Shown here piece after piece: positions 18,751-27,243 of a stretch of 27,529 nt of DNA. This DNA is from Chara braunii. Its lineage: Eukaryota; Streptophyta; Charophyceae; Charales; Characeae. The notes below the pieces were generated by a model, which saw nothing but the letters and a program-made list of their open reading frames with translations, did not search any database and was not told the DNA's origin. The position numbers were made by a program, and so were the translations under genes. Position 1 is the stretch's first letter; the number at the start of each line of letters is the position of its first letter. The DNA lies in contig BFEA01000052.1 of the NCBI GenBank assembly GCA_003427395.1, positions 175,538-203,066 on the forward strand. Direction: 5' to 3'.

Positions 18751-19639
18751 GTACGTATCTCTCCTCCCCTCGTCAACCCTTGTCTCCAAACATCATACAC
18801 CTCCTCACCCGAGAACCACCATCGCCATCACCTGATCTGTGCATGTGCAGCCCGGCTATGGCCGCCGTGCGCCCGCTGCCACCGCAGCGGCCCCTCATCT
18901 CTAGCGCCCGTTGCGCTCTCTGGCCAGCGCTCGTGGAGCAGCTAGCGCCCCAACGCAGCAGCATGGCCGCCTGCTAGCGCACTGCCAGAATGTCCGGTGC
19001 CTGGGTGCTCACTTTCCTATATTGAAAGTGAGTCTGCCTTGCTGGCGTGGGCCTGGTGTGCGTGCGCCCCGTAACTTCACATTGGGCCAAAATGTCTGCG
19101 CCCAGGCCCGTTCAGACAGTGGCCTGGGCCTGCAACAGTTAGGCGCGCCCAACTACCCACGTAGGCTGTGACGTGTCGTCGTGCTGTGCTTGCTGACTGG
19201 CCGAGAGGCCGACTTCCACGTCCAAGCATAGATGAGCCTGGAAGGCTCTCGGAAGATTCTGATGCTCACGAGCAGGGCCTTGGCAACCAGCGGGCGCGTG
19301 GTAACTGTCTGGTGCCCAACAATGCAGAAATGTCAAAAGTGGGGCCCCATGTCGAATTGAGGCCCGCCTGCAAACATAGCTTTGTTGTCTCCCTCCAGCC
19401 ATCAGAGGGGATGCATGTTGCCCCCTGCCCCAAACATGGTGTCAAGGATGGGGTGGGGCCGCCGGTGAGGGTCCGGCTAACGCAAAGACTGAGCATTTTG
19501 CCAGTAGCTGCGCCTCCCTTTTCATCATCCCCCACCCCCAACCGAATACTCTCCCACAGACCACACACAACCCACTCACACTCACACTCACACTCACACC
19601 CGTGTTGGCCAAGGAGCCTGCTAATACCAATCAGAGGTA

Positions 19640-19745
19640 TCAGGCAGACTATCACCGCTTCTTGGCAGTAAGTGAGGCGCAGGGGTTTGTGGGACTTGAA
19701 CCCACAACCTCCTGTAAATTATAATCTCGGCCAGAAGAAAACCGA
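19640..19745 (-). pseudogene. tRNA-like fossil with perfect T-arm
   Basis: On the minus strand, 19705-19689 reads GTGGGTTCAAGTCCCAC, a perfect 5-bp T-stem with a 7-nt loop and a B-box. TGGCCGAG upstream resembles the start of an A-box. The A-to-B distance (about 31 nt) is shorter than in a real tRNA (about 44), and no acceptor stem forms. I therefore call it a tRNA-derived fossil, possibly the head of a short interspersed element. Confidence 0.4.
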
Positions 19746-20794
19746 GTTTCAGAAAACAATATCCACCAAAAATAGGAGCACTGTCAGATCCTGTCTGGAT
19801 CGGCAGACACTGTGATCTGCACCCCTGTCTCCATCTAGAATGTCGTCTTATCCCTTGGCTAGTGGGACCGTGCCCCCTTGGCTACTGGCTCCTTTTTCTC
19901 CCAGGGTTGTGGACTGTCAAGGCCAAAAAAAAAAGGGCAGCGGTCTGGCTTTGGCCATTTCTGTTCCTAGACTCTACTCCCAACGCCTCCAACAAAGCCG
20001 GTGTAATGGTCCCAGTACTTTTCTGGGTTGTTTGTGGAGGGATTCCCGACCTCCCTTTCTTGGTGTGTTAATTAAATGAGATGAGCTTTTTGATATGAAA
20101 ATTGAAATCGAAATTGAAGAATTGAAAATAGTGGCGGAAATTTCTCACTTGCCCAGAAAAGGAGATAATGTCTTAGGGCGTACTCACACTAGTAACTTTT
20201 TTGACTGAGCTCTGCATGCGATTGCGATCAGATGCATTCAGGTCGTGCTGTAATCAACGCAGTCGCATTCATAAAAGTGCTTGTGTGAGTATAGTAGTAT
20301 ACCCTTAGGTAACGAAATCAACAGCCAATAACACCTAAAAAGTTGGCCGCGCACACCCTCTGCACCCCCCTCCTCCCCCCTAAAAAGAAACAAAAAGGAA
20401 AAGAAAAAAACAGAAGAGGGTGGTGGAAGCGGCAATCTTGTTGTTTACTTTGAATTGCATTCTGAATGTGCCAGTTCGAACAACCACAGCGTATAAGGGC
20501 CTACCCTCACCCCACCCCACCCGACACTGTCCCCCAAAAGAAAAGCAAGCAACCTTCCACCACTCGCAGAAATGTTAAAATAACCAATGCATCTTGTAGT
20601 CATGTTTCTGTAAAAGGGGACAGGATGGGGGAAGGACATAAGGGTACGTGGTGTAGGGGCGGAGAGGGCTATGAGGGTATGTGGTGCAGGGGTGAGGGCG
20701 GGGCACAGCGTGGGGGGGGGGGGGGGAAAGACGGGGGGGAAACTGTTGATAGGGCAAATGAGAAAAGGGTGGGACATGGTGCATGTGTGTTCGG

Positions 20795-20799
<5 letters not shown>

Positions 20800-20881
<82 letters not shown>
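20800..20881. repeat. (GA)n microsatellite
   Basis: About 40 GA units lie downstream of a G-run near 20711-20726. The glutamate/arginine and serine/leucine repeat frames across it are artefacts. Confidence 0.97.
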
Positions 20882-20884
<3 letters not shown>

Positions 20885-21014
20885 ATTGAACGGCTGTGAT
20901 AGGATTGAAGCTCTTGTTATAGTGATGCTTTGTTTCAGTCAGCAGATATTGATTGATATGCCAATCAGTCAGCAAACTGAGCAAAGTGGATTTGTGTACT
21001 TGATGTTGGCGCAG

Positions 21015-21132
21015 ATGGAGTTTCCCCCGCTGTGAGGGTTGCGATTGTTGGTGGGGGATTGGCTGGCTTGTCGGCTGCTGTCGAGGTCATCAAGAGAGGT
21101 GGCTCTGTTGTCCTCATTGAAAAGACTCCATG
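21015..21132 (+). CDS. FAD-binding exon of a fumarate reductase-like flavoprotein
   Basis: The frame encodes VRVAIVGGGLAGLSAAVEV followed by SVVLIEKTP. This is the classic N-terminal dinucleotide-binding fold: GxGxxG loop, then a second strand ending in Glu (E of LIEK) that binds the FAD ribose. It ends at a good donor (CCATG followed by GTAAGAG). The exon ends two bases into a codon; joined to the exon at 22527 it yields TGG and then LGGNSAKASS. That motif is characteristic of soluble/organellar fumarate reductases (FRDS/OSM1; FAD_binding_2 family), which reduce fumarate to succinate. The frame is open back to 20981 with no ATG, so it is not the first exon. CAG at 21012-21014 is the most likely acceptor. 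Confidence 0.75.
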
Positions 21133-21399
21133 GTAAGAGAGCCACTTGACGAAGAAGCAGTGAGAGTGAACGGAATGAGATTCGATAAAAAAAAAAAACG
21201 AAAAGAAAAGCGAATGAGATGCAGTACCTGGAGGTCTTGAAGTGTTACTATTACTACAGTCTATTGAGTCTTGACGGTCAAAAATTCAAAATCGAATGGG
21301 AGAATGATGAAGCTAAAAAAAGAACAAAAAAAGAAAATCTGAAAAAGAAAAAAAAGAAAAAGGGTAAAAAAAGACTCAAAATCCAATGAACTTGGTTGT

Positions 21400-21513
21400 C
21401 TACTGTCTTCCCCCGAAGAGCGTGTACAGTAGTCACGGGAGCTGCATTCATGGCAACTTTCAGTCTACATACGGTCGTATTGACTGTATATTCCATTCAG
21501 GAGAAGATGGTAG
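21400..21513. mobile_element. Intact foldback (MITE-like) element in the intron
   Basis: The left end CTACTGTCTTCCCCCGAAG pairs with the right end read in reverse (CTACCATCTTCTCCTGAAT). Pairing runs about 31 bp to ACAGT with roughly seven mismatches. GT flanks each end (21398-21399, 21514-21515), fitting the 2-bp pattern seen for the copies at 5281 and 5646. The inner CAACTTTCAGTCTACATACG matches the family centre. Confidence 0.75.
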
Positions 21514-21798
21514 GTCTGCGCACGCTTTCCAGGAGGTCTGATGTTTCAACAGTGGGTGGTACTGATTGACTTGTCGCTTTGAATCTGGGCGCTCCTGTAG
21601 TGGCCCGTACGTTTTCTAAAATGGTGGGCTTGTTAACGGGCACGACTTCAGGAAGTATTGGTGGCTTAAATCTCCAGGTCCAACAACATAGGGTCTGCAC
21701 GTCGCAGCTTTCCCCACACACCAAGCCAAACAGTAGCAGGGAATCGAAACCTGGTGTCTGTCCATTGGGAGGATGTTGCTTAGGCCTGTTCCCTACCG

Positions 21799-21912
21799 CC
21801 GCTACCGGTAGTTGAACAAAGGCTTCGTGATGTGTTCAACTACCGGTAGCAGGCTCAACAAAGGCTTCATGACGTATTCAACTACCGGTAGCAGGCTCAA
21901 CAAAGGCAGAGG
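21799..21912 (+). repeat. 42-bp tandem repeat with palindromic TACCGGTA
   Basis: CAACTACCGGTAGCAGGCTC starts at 21837 and 21879 with a 42-bp period. A variant unit precedes them (from about 21799), giving about 2.5 copies. Each contains the 10-bp palindrome CTACCGGTAG. Confidence 0.85.
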
Positions 21913-22377
21913 ACGGAACCTAAGGCCTGTCCTCAGGGTCATGCTTCTTAGGCCAGGTCCCTCCCTGGCTGGGAACATCGCAGAACAAAGCTCACCAAAG
22001 GCAGGGAATCGAACATAGGACCTGTCTCCCAAGCACCAGGTTCTGTACTCTGCTGAAAATCAAATCGTGTGTGATCGAAACTGATTCCTACCAAACAGCA
22101 AAGCTGGAAGATTCTAATACGTGGCTCACGGCTACAAGCAAAGCAATTGAATCCACCCTGTTCCATGCCCCAGTCCAGCTCTTTCTCAGGCATCATGTTG
22201 AAAAGCAAGCAGCAATGCTTCTTGATGTTCCATGGGCCAGTCTGGCTTTTGCTCAGGAATATTGAAAAGCAAGTAGCCTGAAAGGAGTGAATTTACTGAT
22301 GCTTGTGAACTCGGCACCACATTGTTACAAAACTTCTCCAATATCTGACATGGTTGCCGTTTATCTTGCTGTGCCCT

Positions 22378-22502
22378 CCTCCTCCTCCTCCTCCTCCTCC
22401 TCCTCCTCCTCCTTCTTCTTCTTCTTCTTCTTCTTCGTCGTCTTCTTCTTCTTCTTCTTCTTCTTCTTCTTCTTCTTCTTCTTCTTCTTCTTCTTCTTCT
22501 TC
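22378..22502. repeat. (TCC)n then (TTC)n microsatellite
   Basis: About twelve TCC/CTC units are followed by about thirty TTC units, with a GTCGTC interruption near 22437. It lies just upstream of the splice acceptor of the small flavoprotein exon and is all pyrimidine on the coding strand. The long S/F/P or E/K frames are artefacts. Confidence 0.95.
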
Positions 22503-22526
22503 CCTGTGGCCTTTGCTTGTTTGTAG

Positions 22527-22558
22527 GTTAGGAGGAAACTCCGCCAAGGCCAGCTCAG
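22527..22558 (+). CDS. 32-bp micro-exon: flavoprotein GGNSAKASSG motif
   Basis: Bounded by TTTGTAG and GTAATC, it completes the TGG codon from 21131-21132 and continues LGGNSAKASS, ending one base into the next codon (expected Gly). In fumarate reductase flavoproteins this segment follows the second FAD strand at just this spacing (IEK, four residues, GGNS) and contacts the cofactor. The expected next residues are Ile-Asn; I could not find an exon starting that way in the remaining 5 kb, so the gene either continues past the window or is truncated. Confidence 0.7.
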
Positions 22559-22966
22559 GTAATCGGCTCTCATCGGATTGGGTTGATCATTGAGAGATTG
22601 ATGATGGAAACGATAACCTGTGCCTTAGCAATGGTCCTTATTGGTGCCACGTGGAGGCTCAGTACGTTTGAATATGGTTGCAACAGAGGCCAGATTCATG
22701 CCAACTTAGCATAATAAAACATAGTACCAAAAAACATAGTACCAATGGGGCTAGCCACTGAGGCAAAGTAGTCCAATCCAATTCCCTACAGACGTGATTT
22801 GCTGCTGGGCTCTTTCCCTTTGCATCTTCCATTCACCTGAACCTCCCCTATCAGGAGGGGCATCTTCCTTCCTGCCTGTCAGCCATCATTCCCAACTTGC
22901 ATTCTTTTCTGTTCCTATCACCCTCCATGACTGCCACGATGTGTGAGTGTTATCTCTGGTTGCCTG

Positions 22967-23040
<74 letters not shown>

Positions 23041-24950
23041 GGCACAGTAAAATGCATGCAATTGATCAGCAAGCGGCGATTTGAGATGCTGCTATTTTAC
23101 CACAGTAAAATGCAAGTGTGTGCGCTAAAGGAATGCTGAAGGCCAAAAGCTTCACGAGCACGTTGTGACAATTTGCAAAAAAGATTGATTTACCACAGTG
23201 TGTGTGAATGGTCAGACTGTCTGTTGCATACTCGTGAAACACAGTCATAAGTATGGCGCAGATTCCCAGAACCGACCAGATAATACAGAGTTAATACAAA
23301 TACAGCGGAAGACTTGATACACATGGACTGACTCTGACCTGACTCAGACTGCAACGAACACTCTCAATCATGCATCAGTGGCGTGAAAGCCCTGGCCTTG
23401 GACATAGAAGAAAAGGCCAGGGTCTGAGATCATACACGGATGAATGGAAGGAGAGGAGAGACAAAGGGAGGAGGAGAGGGAAGATGACGTCAACTCAATA
23501 TTTCCAAAGATAGTATCTTGAAATGTCAAGAGTAGTGCAAATCCGAAATGTCCGGAACACAGAGTCTCACAGTGTCTCAGATATCGATCTCACAATGTCA
23601 AGGTACATCTTCAGAGGTAGATGAAATCAGATCCCAAGAGTAGTCCTCAACCTACCGTCCCAATCTCGCTGTCTCCAATATCATCGGAACTCGTAACCAT
23701 CCTTCATACTCGTAGTAGTCCCGTAGGAGAACCCAGGAGTAGACTTAGACTTAGAAGGTAGGAGGAGTGAGAGGGGGAGAGAGAGAGAAAGAGTGGCGGA
23801 GGAAGAAGAGGGAGAGAAGGCAAGGCCTTTCTCCCTGGTACCTGATCCGGTAGCTATGGCGCTCAGAAGGCTGGCTGTTACGGACTCCGGCAGGGCTCGA
23901 TCCCTGGTCTATCTTTTTGCTGTTTCGGCTGCATCCTGTTTTCGGCCTGGCACCCTTTTTCCAAACCCCTCCTTTGGTACCGTAGGATTTTGGACAACTG
24001 GCGCCATGCTGCAATTCGGGCGCCACTTTCAAATACCGCATTTTTCAGTTCTGCCCTCGGGGCCTTTGCAGAAATGCCCCTAGTACCGTATGGGTCACCG
24101 GTACTTATACCAGCTCCCCGTACGGTACGGGGACCAGTCTCGTACCAGTTTCCAGCTGATGTACTCGTACTCCGTGTGACTTGCTGTTTCGGCATTTCGG
24201 GAATCCAATACTTCGACTTTGTGCCCTTGCCACTGTGTCTGCGTCCGACCCTCGGTCGTGTCGAGTGAGTGAGTGTGTGTGTGTGCTCTCACTCTCTCCC
24301 TCTCTCCTCTCCCTGGGCTCTCCCTCAGCCTCGCGAGCGTTACACTGGCGCTGGGCCGCGGGCTGGGCCGGTGGCTGGCGCTGTTCCAACTGCTGCGCTG
24401 ATTCCTCCTCGCCGCTTTGCTCGTTCTCTCCTCGCTGCTCATGCTAACGCTGCCGCGCTGCACTAATCCTGCTAACGCTGAAGCGCTGCGCTAATCCTGA
24501 AGACTAACGCGTAGACTAACCTCCTGTCTCTACTAACCTATCGACTGAGGCTGATACCCAGCTGATATAGTGCTGGGTCGGACTCAGTCCTACTGAGTGC
24601 CTTCGGGTCTGGACCATTGATCGGGCCCAACGGTTCAGATCCGATTGAATCTGAAATGTGGCGCCTAAAACTGCACCGCCGGCTGGGCCTACCGATGGAC
24701 CGGTACCTGGCCTAAACAACTAGCCGTTGGGTCTGGTGGGGTCTAAACGAGGCCTACCGGACCCTAAGCTGAACCGACGGGTCCTAGGCCTACCTGGACC
24801 TAGCTGGGACCGTCGTGACCCGGTACCTAGGCTTAAACTCTGCCTATTACAGAACCGGGCCCTAACTGGGGCCCGTGTGGTATCAGTATGCCACACTGTC
24901 ACAGTGGAAATGCAAACGGTTGTACGCACCGTTGTAACCTTTGTTACGCT
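22559..24950. other. No gene recognised; possible next intron
   Basis: Besides the (CT)n at 22967-23038, it holds a purine-rich patch (23440-23480, 23760-23820), a short perfect palindrome CCCCGTACGGTACGGGG (24116-24132), and a two-copy 28-bp duplication of GCTAACGCTG-containing units near 24440-24500. If the flavoprotein gene is intact, this is its next intron. Confidence 0.45.
22967..23038. repeat. (CT)n microsatellite
   Basis: About 36 CT units of uninterrupted simple sequence. Confidence 0.97.
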
Positions 24951-24951
24951 T

Positions 24952-24959
24952 GTTTTTTT

Positions 24960-25005
<46 letters not shown>
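24952..25005. repeat. Poly-T tract
   Basis: A run of more than 40 T with one G interruption near its start. It is followed by TGTTACATTTGTAATC, which recurs in a related form near 26581. It could be the A-tail of a minus-strand retroposon, but no body was recognised. Confidence 0.85.
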
Positions 25006-25011
<6 letters not shown>

Positions 25012-25013
25012 GT

Positions 25014-25067
25014 TACATTTGTAATCTTTTTCTGATGAAGTTTTAGCCCTCTCCTTGTCAGCTCCGC
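25014..25067 (+). repeat. Repeat shared with 26580-26634
   Basis: TTCTGATGAAGTTTTAGCCC at this site matches TTCTGATGAAGTTTTGGCCC near 26599, and the flanking GTTACAtTTGTAATCTT phrase also matches. The next segment, CAATTTCGTCAAAATTGACC, resembles the inverse complement of 26555-26580. Confidence 0.65.
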
Positions 25068-25109
25068 TGTACTCTTTGTAACAGCAATTTCGTCAAAATT
25101 GACCTTTTT

Positions 25110-26028
25110 AAAGTTTTTTTTGCTTTTTGCAATCAGACTCGACTTCTTCACACTCATCATGCATGCAAACAGCGAAACAGCAAACTGGCGACATGCGCCC
25201 ACACANTACTCAAAGATATCGTACCCAGGTAGGAGTTCTCTTCAAACTGGCTATGGCGACTGAGCGCCCCCACAACTCACTGTTCGCACTCTGGATCACC
25301 CTGGATGTCCCACACGCAACACTCAGTGTTCATACACAACACACACACACTAGGCTATGGCTATGGCAGNGCTAGCTGCCACTACCCTATCGCTACACTA
25401 CACTTCTCTGCCCACTTCGTCTTCGGGCACACTGCAGACCTCCTCGCACAAGCTGCTGAGGCAGCGCTTCCGCATGGCATCCGCAGGAATGAATGAATGG
25501 CTGGACGCAGCCTCTTGATTTATACTTCTGCGCTGCGTTGGTCTGCCCTCTACCCCTTGGCCCATGATGTGCACAGTCCCAGACGGTACTTGCTTGACTG
25601 GACCGGACTGGGCTACCTGGGACTGCTGACTGGGCTAGGTGGACTACCACCACTTGACCACTTGCCTCTGCTGAACACAGGCCAACTCTGAAAGGCCAGT
25701 TCTAGAAACCTCTACGTTGGCCCTTCGGTACTGTAGCAGCTACGACTTTGCCCTTTCAGGTAAGTAGCAGCTACGACCTTGACTCCTCAAGCAGCCTACA
25801 GCTACCACTTCGGAACTGTCTAGACTCCTAATCTATAGGTCGATAGTTCGATTCCCTTCTACCCTGTGACCTACGACAAATTGCCTACCACTGGCGTTCC
25901 TACAGGTCGCAGGTTCAAGTCTACGGGTTGACACTGATACTGTACACAGAAGACGGGGATCTAGGGATCGAGCCCTGGGATCTGCATTCGCTACCGCGAA
26001 CTGGTGAATACCGTTTCATTTTTTTGAC
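25110..26028. other. No gene recognised; tRNA-like scraps
   Basis: Single Ns lie at 25206 and 25370. B-box-like phrases (GTTCGATTCCC near 25848, CAGGTTCAAGTC near 25910, GATCGAGCCC near 25967) occur without foldable tRNA bodies. A GGACT-rich patch near 25600 resembles the composition of the Gypsy LTR but is not alignable enough to call. Confidence 0.4.
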
Positions 26029-26230
26029 CGGGGTAACTTCGAGGGAGTCACAAAAAAAAGCAAGTTATAATTGCACTATGGGGCAAGATACAGTTTGCAA
26101 GTGCAGATCGGGCACCCTACCTGGCCAGAAAGCTGGGTTGTATACATTGCCCGATCTGCACTTGCAAACTGTATCTTGGCCCATATTGCAATTGTAACTC
26201 GTTGTTTGTAACTCCCGCATAGTTTCCCCT
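26029..26230. repeat. 200-nt foldback with perfect 31-bp stem
   Basis: 26084-26114 and 26148-26178 are perfectly complementary over 31 bp, separated by a 33-nt loop. Pairing continues outward with a few mismatches to about 26061 and 26200, and more loosely to about 26029 and 26230. It has no coding capacity. Transcribed on either strand it would give a long hairpin RNA. It may be a MITE, an inverted duplication or a young small-RNA precursor; the sequence alone cannot tell. Confidence 0.85.
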
Positions 26231-26555
26231 TTTTTATTTTTTGAACGAAATTGAAACCGAAAAAATATGGCCCAAATCTGCCCGATTCAGGTGAAAATTT
26301 TTAGTTCTCAAGGGTCTGGCGTTCTTAAAATGCCGGACCCCCTAGATGTATCTGGACTCCGCTGGAGTCCAGGGGGTGCAGCGTTCTTAAAAGCTAGAAC
26401 GCTGGACCCCCCTGGACGTATTCGGACTTAGCTGGAGTCCAGGGGGTACGGCGTTTTAAGAACACCAGACCCTCAATTTCGTCAAAATTTTGACCAGCCT
26501 CGGGCGGATTCGGGCCAAATTAGTCGGTTTCAATTTCGTTCAAAAAATAAAAAAT
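26229..26555. mobile_element. Palindromic MITE-like element with about 150-bp arms
   Basis: The left end TTATTTTTTGAACGAAATTG is matched by the right end CAATTTCGTTCAAAAAATAA in inverse complement. Pairing continues through GAAACCGA, GGCCC, GGGTCTGG, GTTCTTAAAA and ACCCCCT blocks to a central hairpin (CAGCGTTCT/AGAACGCTG near 26377-26403). Each arm contains its own small hairpin (GGACTCCGCTGGAGTCC). Total is about 327 bp with no coding capacity. It abuts the preceding foldback directly. Target duplications are unclear because both ends are A/T runs. Confidence 0.8.
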
Positions 26556-27181
26556 GTCCGTTTTGACGAAATCGCTGTTTTGTTACACTTGTAATCTTGT
26601 TCTGATGAAGTTTTGGCCCGCTCCTGGTCACAGCTTTGGCCTGTGTGGCCATGGTTAAAACTGGTAATCTTCTTTTACTCCCTCTCCCAAATTTGCTCCT
26701 ACTTGCATCATCCTCTTTCTCTTCCCTCTGCTATCCGCCCCTTCTTCTTTTACTCGCTCTCCTAAATTTTTTTCTTACTTGCGAGTTTTCAATTGCTTTG
26801 TACACCTGCATGTTGTTATAATTTGGAACACTGTCACTTGTCGATTTCAGTTCCTTTGTGTCCATGGCCATGTTTCTGACCGTTTCTCCGCCTATTGTTT
26901 TGGCCATTTTTCCGGTGGTGTTTCTGTCCGTGATGGGGACGACTGAATCAAGGGCAAGTTACTGATTATGATTATGTGGTGAATCTGGTGAATCTGATGA
27001 TGATGAAAACAAAGCCCATTTAGTGATTGTGACATCTTTATGACCCTTTCTCTCTGGCCCTTTTTCTGGCCATTTTGTGGCTGTGTTCGGGCCATGTTTT
27101 TCGTCACGATGGGGACGATGAAATCGAGGCCAACTCAGATGATAATGAAACCAAAGTGCTCTTACTGATTGTCCCAACATT
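26556..27181. other. No gene recognised; degenerate 165-bp direct repeat
   Basis: GTCCGTGATGGGGACGACTG near 26928 and GTCACGATGGGGACGATGAA near 27104 start similar blocks that each continue with GATTATGATTATG/CAGATGATAATGA-type sequence. This suggests an old duplication. The rest is T- and C-rich sequence without supported features. Confidence 0.45.
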
Positions 27182-27243
27182 GTGATGATGATGACGATGA
27201 TAATGATGATGATAATGATGATGATGATGATGATGATTATGAT
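27182..27243. repeat. (GAT)n microsatellite
   Basis: An imperfect run of GAT/GAC/AAT triplets grows out of the end of the preceding repeat. From 27244 to the window end I see no gene or element. Confidence 0.9.

Larger units (their letters stand above)
18751..21014 (+). other. Non-coding stretch, possible first intron
   Basis: It contains GC-rich unique-looking sequence (18850-19480), a hexamer repeat of CACTCA units (about 19570-19600), a tRNA-like fossil (19640-19745), a G-run (about 20711-20726) and a long (GA)n (20800-20881). Frames on both strands match no protein I know. Confidence 0.45.
21133..22526 (+). other. Intron of the flavoprotein gene
   Basis: It runs from GTAAGAG to TTTGTAG, with phase conserved across it. 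It holds A-rich sequence (21186-21370), a foldback element (21400-21513), a 42-bp tandem repeat (21799-21912) and a (TCC)n/(TTC)n tract (22378-22502) ending 24 bp before the acceptor. Confidence 0.7.

Noticed and set aside
20445-20984. A 179-codon minus-strand frame with a serine/leucine run
   Set aside because: It spans the (GA)n tract and otherwise has no recognisable domain.
22287-22593. Poly-serine, poly-phenylalanine and poly-glutamate/lysine frames
   Set aside because: Artefacts of the TCC/TTC tract; only the last 32 bp of one plus-strand frame is a real exon.
24840-24900. TGGTATCAG near 24877 as a second retrotransposon primer-binding site
   Set aside because: Only nine bases match, the preceding sequence lacks an LTR-like CA end, and no paired LTR was found.
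25250-25700. Possible solo LTR related to the Gypsy LTR
   Set aside because: Shares GGACT-rich composition and a CACAGGCCAAC phrase only; no collinear alignment or target duplication.
25820-25980. Cluster of three tRNA-like T-loop phrases
   Set aside because: Stems do not pair and no A-box lies at the right distance.
26892-27243. Aspartate/asparagine-rich acidic frame before the (GAT)n tract
   Set aside because: Produced by degenerate GAT repeats; no stable frame across the region.
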